A stretch of DNA of 64,000 nucleotides from Sphingomonas sp. SUN019 (GTDB lineage: Bacteria; Pseudomonadota; Alphaproteobacteria; Sphingomonadales; Sphingomonadaceae), in the NCBI RefSeq assembly GCF_024758705.1, contig NZ_CP096971.1, positions 868,001 through 932,000 of the forward strand. Reading direction: 5' to 3'. The position numbers and the translations under genes are program-made. The notes under the pieces are model-generated. The model ran no database searches, was not told the DNA's origin, and worked only from the letters and a program-made list of their open reading frames with translations. Of this stretch, positions 30,701 to 39,569 are shown one piece after another (the first letter of the stretch is position 1; each line of letters starts with the position of its first letter).

Positions 30701-30888
30701 TGAAGCGCGAATAGCCCGAGCACCGCGAGCGCGATCAGCGCGAGGATCTGCACCGTCGGCCATGCGATCATGCCGACCGCATCGACATCGTCGCGGCGCG
30801 CGCGGCGATGTTCGCGCCAGCCCGCAAAGACGGCGACCGTTACAAGGGCCGCCGCCCCGCTCCAAAGCATCGCTTGCACGTCGGCCAC
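30694..30888 (-). CDS. small two-helix membrane protein
   Basis: 64 residues from a GTG at 30888, chosen because GGAGG precedes it by four bases; an ATG at 30870 would remove six residues. Two transmembrane segments (AMLWSGAAALVTVAVFAG and TVQILALIALAVLGLFAL) flank a very basic loop with the REHRRARRDD pattern. Similar short two-helix proteins with an Arg-rich loop are frequent in sphingomonads; the function is unknown. Convergent overlap with the protease gene; divergent from the methyltransferase gene. Confidence 0.68.
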   Translation of the reverse strand: MADVQAMLWSGAAALVTVAVFAGWREHRRARRDDVDAVGMIAWPTVQILALIALAVLGLFALHQ

Positions 30889-30929
30889 GCGTCCTCCAAT
30901 CCTCGCGCCATATCGTCGGGAGAGAAACA

Positions 30930-31736
30930 ATGCGCCAGACCCACATCCTCGCCATCGCCGCCAGCGCGATCGTCGCCGTCGCCGCGGTTGCCCAGACTGC
31001 CCCCGCCCCATCGAACGGGATCGCCGCCGCCGTCGCCGATCCGCAGCGCTCGGCAGAAAATCGCGCGCGCGACAAATACCGCCACCCGGCCGAAACGCTC
31101 GCCTTCTTCGGGGTGAAGCCGACCGACACCGTCGTCGAATTCAGCCCCGGCGGCGGCTGGTACACCGAAATCCTCGCACCACTGGTGAAGGGCAAGGGCA
31201 AATATGTCGGACTGACCTCCCCACGCGGCGCGGAGGGCGCGCAGAAGATGGTCGCCGCCAAGGCCGCGTGGTTCGGACCAGCTACCGTCGCGACGATCGA
31301 TCCGGCGACCGGCGCCAGCACCATCGCACCGGGCAGCGCGGATGTCGTGCTGACCTTCCGCAACGTCCACAATCTGATGATGGGCGACAATCCGGCGACC
31401 GCCGCTATGGCGTTCAAGGCGTTCTTCGCTGCGCTGAAACCAGGCGGCACCCTGGGCGTCGTCGATCACCGGCTGCCCGAGGCGATGGACACCGCGAAGG
31501 AAAAGACCAGCGGCTATATCAAGCGGTCGACGGTCGTGAAGCTGGCGGAAAGCGCCGGATTCAAGCTGGCGGCCGAATCGAAGGTCAACGCGAATGCAAA
31601 GGACACGCATGACCATCCGGAGGGCGTGTGGACGCTGCCGCCCACCTTGCGCCTGAAGGACGTCGACCGCGCGAAATACGTCGCGATCGGGGAGAGCGAC
31701 CGGATGACGCTGAAGTTCGTGAAGCCTGCCACGTAA
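30930..31736 (+). CDS. exported predicted methyltransferase (COG4798-like)
   Basis: 268 residues from the ATG at 30930, preceded by GGGAGAG. Residues 1-22 are a signal peptide (IAASAIVAVAAVAQTA). The remainder resembles class I SAM methyltransferases: motif I VVEFSPGGGWYTEIL, then ADVVLTFRNVHNLM, and LKPGGTLGVVDHR. These exported proteins are widespread in proteobacteria. SAM is not expected in the periplasm, so either export precedes a non-catalytic role or the predicted signal is not used. Motif I has SPGGG in place of the usual DxGxGxG. Confidence 0.82.
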   Translation: MRQTHILAIAASAIVAVAAVAQTAPAPSNGIAAAVADPQRSAENRARDKYRHPAETLAFFGVKPTDTVVEFSPGGGWYTEILAPLVKGKGKYVGLTSPRGAEGAQKMVAAKAAWFGPATVATIDPATGASTIAPGSADVVLTFRNVHNLMMGDNPATAAMAFKAFFAALKPGGTLGVVDHRLPEAMDTAKEKTSGYIKRSTVVKLAESAGFKLAAESKVNANAKDTHDHPEGVWTLPPTLRLKDVDRAKYVAIGESDRMTLKFVKPAT

Positions 31737-32107
31737 GACTGGCTTCGCGGCCCCGTTGGGTTCCGCCTGGACGCGACGGTCGCCGACCGGGGCCACGCCC
31801 TCCTCGGCTTCGGCCGCCCACGCCGGCGACGTCCGCGCCTCGTGCGCGGTCGGCGAACCGATCGCGTCCTACTAATTCGCTTTCCTACCGGTGGCTCGCC
31901 GTGAGATAGCCATCGTCACCGCTACCGAAACGGACCAGCGATGCAGCATCTATGCGTCATCTTCGGTGACATCGGACATTCAACCATCTGGCGAAACACG
32001 AAAACCGGCAATTCCGGCGGGACGATCAAGCCAGCTTCGAAGCACGTTTCAGCGAACATCCGCAACGTCCCGCTATCGTCAGCGCCAACATCCGCAACCT
32101 TCCGCGC
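31737..32107. other. intergenic region without a supportable gene
   Basis: About 370 bases between the methyltransferase gene and the DUF418 gene. The open frames here have no family resemblance or ribosome-binding sites. I see no tRNA-like fold, strong terminator or repeat. Confidence 0.6.
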
Positions 32108-33319
32108 ATGACGGCCGCCACGCCCCGAATCGCCACGCTCGATTTCCTCCGCGGCCTCGCGGTGATGGGCATCCTGCTCGCCAATCTCCCCGCCTTCGGT
32201 CTGCCGGAGGCCGCCTATTTCTCCCCGCTCGCCTGGGGCGGGTCCGACGGCCTCGATCGCGCCGTCTGGTTCGTCAATTTCGTGGCGGTAGAGGGCAAGA
32301 TGCGCGGGCTGTTCTCGCTCCTGTTCGGCGCATCGATGTTGCTGGTCATCGACCGTGCAGGCGACCGCGCCGCACCGGTCCATTTCGCGCGGATGGCCGT
32401 CCTGTTCGCCCTCGGTTGCCTCCATCTGTACCTGATCTGGTGGGGCGACATCCTTGCGCATTATGCGCTGGTCGGCGCTGCCGCATTCCTCTTCGTCCGG
32501 CTCGGCACGCGCTGGCTCGTCGCCCTCGCGCTGATGTTCACGCTTGCCGATATGCTCCTCGGCGCAGGCGGCGCAGTCGCGCTGTTCGACAGTGCGGGGC
32601 GTGCGACCCCGCAGGCGCGGGAAGTATGGAACGCCTTCGCCGCCAGTTTCGGCGTCCCGCCCCGCGCCGATCTGCTGGCGGAGATCGCCGCCTTCCGTGG
32701 TTCCTTCGCCGATGCGCTTGCGTGGCGTTGGAACCACGCGATGTCGCCGTTCGCCTTCGCGCTCGTGCTCGGCCCGCAGACGCTCGGCGCGATGCTGCTG
32801 GGGATGGCGGGATATCGCTCGGGCTTCCTGACCGGCGCGTGGAGCCGCGCGGCGTACCGACGGACCGCACTGATCTGCCTCGGGATCGCGCTGCCCGCTT
32901 ACGCCGCGCTGGGTCTAGACACGATCGCGCACGGCTTCGACCAGCGGCGCGTCTATCTCGCTTCGATCGTCATCACCGCACCGTTCCGCCTGCTGGCGAC
33001 GGTGGGCTACGCCGCGCTGTTCATCCTGCTGCTGCGTCCCGGCGGCGCGATCACCGCACGTATCGTGGCGGTCGGGCGCGCCGCCTTCACCAACTATCTC
33101 GGTACGTCGGTCCTGATGCTGCTGCTGTTTACTGGCTTACACCAGTTCGCCCGCCTGTCCCGCGCCGAACTCTACCTCGTCGCGCCCGCGGTGTGGACGG
33201 TCATGCTGCTGTGGTCGAAACCGTGGCTCGACCGATTCGCCTACGGCCCACTCGAATGGCTGTGGCGCTCTGTGGCGCGAGCGGAAGTTCAGTCGATGCG
33301 ACGAACCGAGCGATCCTAA
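32108..33319 (+). CDS. DUF418 domain-containing membrane protein
   Basis: 403 residues with about ten transmembrane helices. Typical landmarks: the N-terminal TLDFLRGLAVMGILLAN segment and FSLLFGASMLL, and a C-terminal DUF418 region with VGRAAFTNYLGTSVLMLLLF. The family (YeiB-like) is related to membrane acyltransferases; role unknown, possibly transport or acylation of envelope components. Its end abuts the presumed Bfd operator. Confidence 0.85.
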   Translation: MTAATPRIATLDFLRGLAVMGILLANLPAFGLPEAAYFSPLAWGGSDGLDRAVWFVNFVAVEGKMRGLFSLLFGASMLLVIDRAGDRAAPVHFARMAVLFALGCLHLYLIWWGDILAHYALVGAAAFLFVRLGTRWLVALALMFTLADMLLGAGGAVALFDSAGRATPQAREVWNAFAASFGVPPRADLLAEIAAFRGSFADALAWRWNHAMSPFAFALVLGPQTLGAMLLGMAGYRSGFLTGAWSRAAYRRTALICLGIALPAYAALGLDTIAHGFDQRRVYLASIVITAPFRLLATVGYAALFILLLRPGGAITARIVAVGRAAFTNYLGTSVLMLLLFTGLHQFARLSRAELYLVAPAVWTVMLLWSKPWLDRFAYGPLEWLWRSVARAEVQSMRRTERS

Positions 33320-33370
33320 TGCGAACCATGCGCAAAAATGCTTGCGACCGGTTCGCAGTAGCGCTATCTC
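33320..33370 (+). promoter_or_regulatory. predicted bfd promoter with Fur-like inverted repeats
   Basis: TTGCGA (33342-33347) and TATCTC (33365-33370) are spaced 17 bases apart as -35 and -10. Two inverted repeats overlap or precede the -35: TGCGaaccatgCGCA (33320-33334) and TGCGA-CCGGT-TCGCA (33343-33357), with centres 23 bases apart. Inverted TGCGA/TCGCA arms resemble iron-responsive operators in alphaproteobacteria. Fits an operator repressing bfd when iron is replete; regulator identity is inference. Confidence 0.55.
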
Positions 33371-33394
33371 TCTTGCTAGCGAGAGGGAGCATAC

Positions 33395-33565
33395 ATGGTC
33401 GTCTGCGTCTGCAATCATATCCGCGAATGCCAGGTCCGCGACGCCGCCCGCGCCGGATCGACGACCGCTTGCCAGGCCTATCGCACCCTCGGCCGCCAGC
33501 CGAAATGCGGCCAGTGCGTCACGTTCGCGCGAGCCATTATCGACGAAGAACGCGCGGCTGCGTAG
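33395..33565 (+). CDS. bfd: bacterioferritin-associated ferredoxin-like [2Fe-2S] protein
   Basis: 56 residues. Four cysteines in the BFD-like arrangement: C4 and C6 (VCVCN), then C38 and C41 (KCGQC). This fold binds a [2Fe-2S] cluster and reduces the ferric core of bacterioferritin to release iron. GAGGGAG precedes the ATG. Two further Cys (12 and 26) are not part of the usual set. bfr follows about 100 bases downstream. Confidence 0.88.
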   Translation: MVVCVCNHIRECQVRDAARAGSTTACQAYRTLGRQPKCGQCVTFARAIIDEERAAA

Positions 33566-33609
33566 CGTTCTCAAGTTCTGAAACCCGCAGAAATCCGCCA
33601 TTTTCGGTG

Positions 33610-33639
33610 TTGCCGCAGGGCAGCATGACGCGCTATCAT
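33610..33639 (+). promoter_or_regulatory. possible second promoter in front of bfr
   Basis: TTGCCG (33610-33615) and TATCAT (33634-33639) are 18 bases apart; the -10 lies inside a short palindrome GCTATCATATAGC. It would give bfr transcription independent of bfd. Sequence match only. Confidence 0.4.
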
Positions 33640-33668
33640 ATAGCCTTCAACGATAAGGCTGTACGACC

Positions 33669-34163
33669 ATGAAGGGCGACCCGCGCGTCATCGAATATCT
33701 GAATGAGTCACTCAAGAACGAGCTGACCGCGGTCAACCAATATTGGTTGCACTACCGGATGCTGGACCATTGGGGCGTGTACAAACTCGCCGCATTCGAG
33801 CGCCACGAATCGATCGACGAGATGAAGCATGCCGACCTGCTGTCGGAGCGCATCCTGTTCCTCGACGGCCTGCCCAACTTCCAGCTGCTCGGCCGCCTGC
33901 GCATCGGCGAGACGGTCGAGGAAGTGTTGAAGGCGGACCTCGCGCTGGAGATCGAAGCGGTCGGCCAGCTGAAAGGCGCGATCGCCTATTGCGAGGAAGT
34001 GAAGGACTACGTCAGCCGCGATCTGTTCGCGAAGATCCTGTCCAGCGAAGAAGAACACGTTGACACGCTGGAGCGCCAGTTCGAGATGATCGAACGCATG
34101 GGGCTACACAATTACATCCAGCTGAACTCGATCAGCGAACACGATAAACCGAGCGCGGAATAG
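33669..34163 (+). CDS. bfr: bacterioferritin
   Basis: 164 residues. All six ferroxidase ligands are present (E18, E51, H54, E94, E127, H130), and M52 is in place for the inter-subunit haem. It forms a 24-subunit cage that oxidises and stores iron. It follows bfd, and the two likely work together in iron storage and release. The C-terminus is slightly extended relative to E. coli (158). Confidence 0.96.
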   Translation: MKGDPRVIEYLNESLKNELTAVNQYWLHYRMLDHWGVYKLAAFERHESIDEMKHADLLSERILFLDGLPNFQLLGRLRIGETVEEVLKADLALEIEAVGQLKGAIAYCEEVKDYVSRDLFAKILSSEEEHVDTLERQFEMIERMGLHNYIQLNSISEHDKPSAE

Positions 34164-34170
34164 TCATGGA

Positions 34171-34192
34171 CGGGCGGGTTCAGGCCCGCCCG
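34171..34192. terminator. hairpin between the convergent bfr and Hpt genes
   Basis: A perfect 8-bp stem CGGGCGGG / CCCGCCCG with a 6-base loop, eight bases after the bfr stop and overlapping the last codons of the convergent Hpt gene. It has no U-tract on either side, so termination may be partial. Confidence 0.5.
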
Positions 34193-34617
34193 AAGCCTCC
34201 CGCCATCGGACGCCGCCCGAATCCTGCCGCCGGCTGCTTTCGCTCTGCCAACGGATTCGCCTCGCGCTCCAGCAGCGCCAGCGTCTGTTCGAACAGCGGG
34301 CGCAGCTTCACGATATCCTCGATCGCGGTGGCCGGCGTGTCGTGCCGTTCGACACAATCGCGCGCCATCGTCTCGATCGCCTCGGCGAGCGCCGCCAGCG
34401 GCTCCGCCCCGAACTGACGCGATTCGCCCTTCAGCGTATGCGCCGGAATGACCATCGCGACCGCGCTCTGCGTCCGCATCGCGGCCTCGATCGCGGCGAC
34501 CGACTTTACCCCGTCCTCGCGGAAATAGCCGAGAATGCGCACGAATCCGGCGCCCAGCTCCGCCCGCGCCTTGGTAAAGGCATTCCAGTCGACCAGCGTG
34601 CTGCCTTCGAACGACAC
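34180..34617 (-). CDS. histidine phosphotransfer (Hpt) domain protein
   Basis: 145 residues from a GTG preceded by GGGAGG. The phosphoacceptor is H60 in AHTLKGES, followed by the helical bundle; the C-terminal 20 residues are a Gly/Pro/Arg-rich tail. It relays phosphate between a hybrid sensor kinase and a response regulator. No kinase or regulator gene lies next to it, so its partners are encoded elsewhere. Confidence 0.88.
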   Translation of the reverse strand: MSFEGSTLVDWNAFTKARAELGAGFVRILGYFREDGVKSVAAIEAAMRTQSAVAMVIPAHTLKGESRQFGAEPLAALAEAIETMARDCVERHDTPATAIEDIVKLRPLFEQTLALLEREANPLAERKQPAAGFGRRPMAGGFGRA

Positions 34618-34699
34618 GTGTTTCTCCCTCCCTGCGCAACGGCCCGGCGCGGGGACTTCCCGATCGTTCTACGCGGCGTCCGTAAACAGGAGGTAAGCG

Positions 34700-36067
34700 T
34701 CAGCTGTCGAAAGGGTTTTTCGGCGCGCGCAGCGTCAGCCGGATCGGCACCGCGCCGAAGTTCAAATCCTTGCGCATCGAGTTGATCAGATAGCGCTGAT
34801 AGCTGGCCGGAAGCTGGTCGACCCGCGTGCCGAAGATCACGAAGCTAGGCGGGCGGGTCTTCACCTGCGTGACGTAGCGCAGCTTGATCCGCTTGCCCCC
34901 CGGTGCGGGCGGCGGATTGGCGTCGGTCGCACGTTCGAACCAGCGGTTCAGCTCACCCGTCCCCACACGCCGCGACCACGCCTCACGCGTGTCGAAGCAC
35001 GCCTGCAACAGCTGGTCGATGCCCTTTCCGGTCGCGCCCGACACGGTCATCACCGTCACGCCCTTCACTTGGCTCAGACCGTCCTCCAGCGCGCGCTTCA
35101 CTCCGTTGAACAGCGACGACGCATTTTCCGCCACGTCCCATTTGTTCAGCGCGATGACCAGCGCGCGGCCCTCCTGCAGCACCTTGTCGGCGATCCGCAG
35201 ATCCTGCGCCTCCAGTCCCAGCGTCGCATCGAGCAACAGCACGACGACCTCGGCGAAGTCGACCGCGTGCAGCGCGTCCTCGACCGACATCTTCTCCAAT
35301 TTGTCCTGCACCTTGGCGCGCTTGCGCATCCCCGCGGTGTCGATCAGCCGCACTTTGCGCAGCCGCCCGTCGGGGCTCGGCCATTCCCAGTCGATCGCGA
35401 TCGAATCGCGCGTGATCCCGGCTTCCGGCCCGGTGATCATCCGGTCCTCGCCCAGGATCTTGTTGATCAGCGTCGACTTGCCCGCATTCGGCCTTCCGAC
35501 GATCGCCAGTTTCAGCGGCGCATCCAGATCGGCCTCGTCGAATTCCTCTTCCTCGGGCGCATCCTTGCCCTCGATGTGCGGCAGCAAGGCCTCGAACAGA
35601 TCGGCGACGCCCTCGCCGTGCTCAGCCGACATCTGCACCGGATCGCCGAAGCCCAGCGAGAGCGATTCCAGGATGCCCTGATCGCCGCTGCGCCCCTCGG
35701 CCTTGTTCGCGACGAGCATTATCGGGGTCTTGGAGCCCCGCAGCCAGCGCGCGATTTCCTCGTCGAGCGGCACGATGCCCGCGCGCGAATCGATCATGAA
35801 CAGTGCGACGTCCGCCGACGCGACCGCAGCCTCGGTCTGCATCCGCATCCGGCCAGGCAGCGTCTGCGCGTCATGATCCTCGTACCCCGCGGTGTCGACG
35901 ATGCGGAAATCGAGGCCCAGCAGATGCGCGTCGCCTTCCCGCCGGTCGCGCGTCACGCCGGGGCGATCGTCGACCAGCGCCAGCTTCTTACCGACGAGAC
36001 GATTGAAGAGCGTCGATTTACCGACGTTGGGACGGCCGACGATGGCGACGACTGGGAGGCGGGACAT
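34700..36067 (-). CDS. der: ribosome-biogenesis GTPase Der (EngA)
   Basis: 455 residues from the ATG at 36067 (MSRLPVVAIVGRPNVGKST); a longer frame upstream is not supported. Two tandem G domains are present (GRPNVGKS near residue 11 and GRPNAGKS near residue 185) with their DTAG and NKxD motifs, then the C-terminal KH-like domain. Der binds 50S precursors. It follows bamB on the same strand, a linkage common in alphaproteobacteria. Confidence 0.96.
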   Translation of the reverse strand: MSRLPVVAIVGRPNVGKSTLFNRLVGKKLALVDDRPGVTRDRREGDAHLLGLDFRIVDTAGYEDHDAQTLPGRMRMQTEAAVASADVALFMIDSRAGIVPLDEEIARWLRGSKTPIMLVANKAEGRSGDQGILESLSLGFGDPVQMSAEHGEGVADLFEALLPHIEGKDAPEEEEFDEADLDAPLKLAIVGRPNAGKSTLINKILGEDRMITGPEAGITRDSIAIDWEWPSPDGRLRKVRLIDTAGMRKRAKVQDKLEKMSVEDALHAVDFAEVVVLLLDATLGLEAQDLRIADKVLQEGRALVIALNKWDVAENASSLFNGVKRALEDGLSQVKGVTVMTVSGATGKGIDQLLQACFDTREAWSRRVGTGELNRWFERATDANPPPAPGGKRIKLRYVTQVKTRPPSFVIFGTRVDQLPASYQRYLINSMRKDLNFGAVPIRLTLRAPKNPFDS

Positions 36068-36099
36068 TCGCGTGCCCCTACCCGCTATCGCACGCGCCG

Positions 36100-37422
36100 T
36101 CACCTGTAGGCGGAAACGCGGCCCTTCTGGTCGAGTACGTATAGCGTCTGGTTGGCGACAACCGGCGGCAGGGTGATCGGTTCACCCACCTCGATCGTCG
36201 CGCCCTTGCTGCCGTCGGTCGGCGATACCGCGACCAGTTCGCCCGCCGAATTGGTCAGCCACAGCCGGTTGCCCGCCAGCACCGGGCCGAACCAGGTGTA
36301 GGCGTTCGACTTCTTCTTCTCGTTCTTGAACCCGCGCAGCTGCGTGATCCACCGCACCTTGCCATTGGCGCGCGACAGGCAGATCAGCCGCGCGTCGTCG
36401 GTAATGACGAACAGCCACTCGCCCGCGATCCACGGCGTCGAGATGCTCGCGAAATTCTGCTCCCACAGCCGCTGGCCGGTGGCGATCTCCACCGCGACCA
36501 TGCGACCGCCCTGCCCGACCGCATAGGCGCGGCCGTCGGCGATCACCGGATCGGCGTCGATGTCCGACAGGCTCGATACCGAGGTCGAGATCGACGTGCG
36601 CGACAGCGCGTCCTGCCACAAGGTGCGGCCGTTCTCGTAGCGATACGCGTTCAACTCGCCGCTGGAAAATCCTGCGACGATCGTGCCCGATTCCGCGGCG
36701 GGCGCCGCGACGCCGAACACGCCCTGGGTCTCGAGGCTGGCGGACTGCGTCCATTCGACCTTGCCCTCGGCCACGGTCAACGCGAACAGCTGGTTGTCCT
36801 GGCTCAGCACATAGACCTGACCGTTGGCGACGGTCGGCGCACCGCGCAGCGGCCCGCCGGGCTTGGCGCGCCACACGACCGCACCATCGGCTGCGTTCAG
36901 CGCGACGACATCGCCTAACCCATCGGTCGCGAAGACCTTGCCCTCGTCATAGCTGACACCGCCGCCGAACCGCGCCGAGCGATTTTCGTCGTTCTGCGTC
37001 AGCGACGCGGTCCACAATTTTGACCCGCCGTCCGCGGTGAAAGCATGGACGTTCGCATCCACATCGACCACGAACAATTTGCCGTCGGCGATCACCGGCG
37101 CGGCGCCGAGCCGCTGGCGGTTCGACCCGCCATCGATCGCAGCGCTCCACAGCCGTACCGGGCTGTCGCCGAGCGCAAGGTGACCCATCGCCTTCGACGG
37201 GCTGCCGCCCGGCTGTGCCCACGCCTCGTTCACGGTCGGCGCGGGCAGGGTCACTTGTACATCGGCCAATGTCTTGTCGACCTCGGCATCGTTCTCGGAC
37301 ACCAGGATCGGTACGCGGTTGCCGATCGTCGGGGTCTTCTTGCCGCCGCCCTTAAAAATGCCGCAGCCGCTGACCGCCAACATCGCCGCGATCATTACCG
37401 GCGCGGCTATCGTCTTCTTCAT
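36100..37422 (-). CDS. bamB: outer membrane assembly lipoprotein BamB
   Basis: 440 residues from the ATG at 37422, which overlaps the stop of the TPR protein (TGATG). Signal peptide with lipobox AVSGC (about residues 16-20), then PQQ-like beta-propeller blades (repeated DxxGxxxW patterns such as ANGKVRWITQL and ATGQRLWEQNF). BamB is part of the BAM complex inserting outer-membrane beta barrels. Operon: TPR protein-bamB-der. Confidence 0.93.
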   Translation of the reverse strand: MKKTIAAPVMIAAMLAVSGCGIFKGGGKKTPTIGNRVPILVSENDAEVDKTLADVQVTLPAPTVNEAWAQPGGSPSKAMGHLALGDSPVRLWSAAIDGGSNRQRLGAAPVIADGKLFVVDVDANVHAFTADGGSKLWTASLTQNDENRSARFGGGVSYDEGKVFATDGLGDVVALNAADGAVVWRAKPGGPLRGAPTVANGQVYVLSQDNQLFALTVAEGKVEWTQSASLETQGVFGVAAPAAESGTIVAGFSSGELNAYRYENGRTLWQDALSRTSISTSVSSLSDIDADPVIADGRAYAVGQGGRMVAVEIATGQRLWEQNFASISTPWIAGEWLFVITDDARLICLSRANGKVRWITQLRGFKNEKKKSNAYTWFGPVLAGNRLWLTNSAGELVAVSPTDGSKGATIEVGEPITLPPVVANQTLYVLDQKGRVSAYR

Positions 37423-38123
37423 CACTTGGCCTTGCTCTGTTCTGCAGCCGGAACCGCATCCACCCCAAGTACGCCCGCCATCTGAACCGCACGTTGACGG
37501 ATCGACGGCGCCGCACTCTCGCTGCTGGCGATCTGTCCGAACAGCCGCCCCGCCTGATCGCGCTTGCCCTGCTTCAGGTAAGCGATGGCGACCAGTTCAC
37601 CCGCGCTGCCGAACCACGGATTGCCCGGCACCGCTAACCCGTTCAGCCGCGACACGACACGGTCAGGCGCGATCGTGTCGAACTCGGCATAGGTCTGGCG
37701 GATCAGAGCAAGGTCACGGAACGGTTTCGCCAGCGACGTGTCGCCCGCGATCATTCCGAACTTGGCGGCGGCGCCCTTCAGATCATTCTTTTGCAGTAGG
37801 ATATCCGCCTGGCTGAAGATCGCGGCTGCGCGATACCCGTCCGACTTCGATGTCGCGAGTTCGGCCAGCGGCTTGCCCGCGGCATCCACCTTGCCCGCCG
37901 CAAGATCGTCGAACGCCAGTTGCAGCTTCTCGCCCTCGCGCCCGACATTCTGTTTCTGCTGGTGTTGCCAGAACAGCACGCCCGCGAACGCCGCCAGCGC
38001 CGCGATGACGCCGACGATCAGCCATTTGCCATAGCGCTGCCAGAATTGCGTCGCCTGATCCTTGCGCAATTCTTCGTCGACTTCGCGCAGGAACGCTTCG
38101 TTGTTTTGCGGCGTAAGAGCCAA
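37422..38123 (-). CDS. YfgM-like tetratricopeptide membrane protein
   Basis: 233 residues. Cytosolic N-terminus (NNEAFLREVDEELRKDQ), one transmembrane helix (LIVGVIAALAAFAGVLFW, about 34-51), then periplasmic TPR-like helices. This is the ancillary SecYEG / envelope chaperone factor type, usually linked with bamB and der, as here. Translationally coupled to bamB. Confidence 0.88.
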   Translation of the reverse strand: MALTPQNNEAFLREVDEELRKDQATQFWQRYGKWLIVGVIAALAAFAGVLFWQHQQKQNVGREGEKLQLAFDDLAAGKVDAAGKPLAELATSKSDGYRAAAIFSQADILLQKNDLKGAAAKFGMIAGDTSLAKPFRDLALIRQTYAEFDTIAPDRVVSRLNGLAVPGNPWFGSAGELVAIAYLKQGKRDQAGRLFGQIASSESAAPSIRQRAVQMAGVLGVDAVPAAEQSKAK

Positions 38124-38201
38124 GGGACACTCCGGACCAGGAACTGGGGGGATCGGGAAAGCGGGTCTCTTAGCGGTGCGCCGCGCGAAACGGAAGCGCG
38201 G

Positions 38202-39062
38202 TCACTTCTTCGGTTGATACGTCTGATCCGGCGTCGGAAACGCGCGCGATCTGACCTCCGACGCATAGGTCTCGACGGCTGCGGAGATATGCGCCGCCAT
38301 GTCGCCATAGCGCTTCACGAACCGCGGCGTGCGCTCGAACAGCCCGAGCATATCTTCCGCGACCAGCACCTGCCCGTCGCAATCGGCCGACGCGCCGATG
38401 CCGATTACGGGGCAGGAAACCTCGGCCGTGATCGATTTCGCCAGCGGCTCGATCACGCCCTCCGCGACGATCGCGAAAGCGCCCGCGTCGGCGACCGCGC
38501 GCGCGTCGGCGATGATCTGGTCATGCTCGGCATTGGTCCGTCCGCGCGCGCCATATCCGCCCAGCGCGTTCACCGCCTGCGGGGTCAGCCCGATATGCGC
38601 CATCACCGGAATTCCGCGCTGCGACAGGAACGCGATCGTCGGGGCCATCGCCTGCCCGCCCTCCAGCTTAACCGCCGCCGCGCCCGTCTCGCTCATGATT
38701 CGTGAGGCGGAGACGAAGGCGTGCTCGGGCGATGCCTCGTAGCTGCCGAACGGCATGTCGATCACGACCACCGAATGATAACTGCCGCGCACCACCGCCG
38801 CGCCGTGCGCGCACATCATGTCGAGCGTCACCTGCAACGTCGACGGAAAGCCGTAGATCACCTGCCCCAGGCTGTCGCCGACCAGCAGGATGTCGCAGTG
38901 CGGATCGAGCAATTGCGCCATGCGGACCGTGTATGCGGTCAGCATCACCAGCGGTTCCTTCCCCTTGCGATCGCGGATCGCAGGAACGGTCAGCCGCTTC
39001 ATCGGCGCGGCGACGGGCGTCGCGCGGCTGGTGGAGGTGTCGATCGTGAAGGTGGTGGACAT
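38202..39062 (-). CDS. panB: 3-methyl-2-oxobutanoate hydroxymethyltransferase
   Basis: 286 residues. The KpHMT TIM barrel carries [24 protein letters not shown] with the Mg-binding Asp, DMPFGSYE and the conserved [13 protein letters not shown], then [15 protein letters not shown]. It makes ketopantoate from alpha-ketoisovalerate and methylene-THF, the first step of pantothenate synthesis. The N-terminal 20 residues are a low-complexity Thr/Ser extension. panC is not adjacent. Confidence 0.96.
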   Translation of the reverse strand: MSTTFTIDTSTSRATPVAAPMKRLTVPAIRDRKGKEPLVMLTAYTVRMAQLLDPHCDILLVGDSLGQVIYGFPSTLQVTLDMMCAHGAAVVRGSYHSVVVIDMPFGSYEASPEHAFVSASRIMSETGAAAVKLEGGQAMAPTIAFLSQRGIPVMAHIGLTPQAVNALGGYGARGRTNAEHDQIIADARAVADAGAFAIVAEGVIEPLAKSITAEVSCPVIGIGASADCDGQVLVAEDMLGLFERTPRFVKRYGDMAAHISAAVETYASEVRSRAFPTPDQTYQPKK

Positions 39063-39086
39063 GGGCGCGGGTCTAGCCCGCCGTCG

Positions 39087-39527
39087 TCAGGCGATCCACC
39101 CCCGCGCCTTCGCGCTCCTCGCGAGCCAGACCTGATACGCGGCGACCACCGCAATGAAGACCGGGAAGCCCGTCGCGACCAGCAATCCCTTGTGCGCGAT
39201 CAGGTCAGTCGCGACGAAGGTCCAGCCGAACATCACTATCACCGCGACCAGCGACACGACGAACAACGACACGGCAAGCCCAGATCGCAGCAACAAAGCA
39301 ACCGCACCAGCCGCACCACTAGCGACCGCGACGAAATACACCGCATTGTACCAGCCCGGCAGCGCGGCGTAGAAGGCGCGGTCCCAATCGGTGATGTCCG
39401 GCCCCCACGATTCCGCTCCGTACCGGAATTGGGTGTACCAGAACCAGCAGCCGATCAGCCCCCACAGGATCAGGATGATCGCAACGATGCGGAACCACGG
39501 CGGCGCCGGGCGACGAAAATCTGACAT
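39087..39527 (-). CDS. four-helix membrane protein of unknown function
   Basis: 146 residues with four predicted transmembrane helices, at about 12-30, 60-83, 85-105 and 110-135, and the loop WGPDITDWDRAFYAALPGW between the first two. I do not recognise a named family; it resembles short hypothetical membrane proteins annotated in sphingomonads. It follows panB with 24 bases between them in the reverse sense and may be separately transcribed. Confidence 0.7.
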   Translation of the reverse strand: MSDFRRPAPPWFRIVAIILILWGLIGCWFWYTQFRYGAESWGPDITDWDRAFYAALPGWYNAVYFVAVASGAAGAVALLLRSGLAVSLFVVSLVAVIVMFGWTFVATDLIAHKGLLVATGFPVFIAVVAAYQVWLARSAKARGWIA

Positions 39528-39569
39528 TGCGTACCCCTTCTTTTTCGAAAGGATGCGCCGGACTTTCGT

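Noticed and set aside
31891..33672. 593-residue plus-strand frame across the DUF418 gene
   Set aside because: Composition is Arg/Pro-rich shadow coding; the real gene is the DUF418 frame at 32108-33319.
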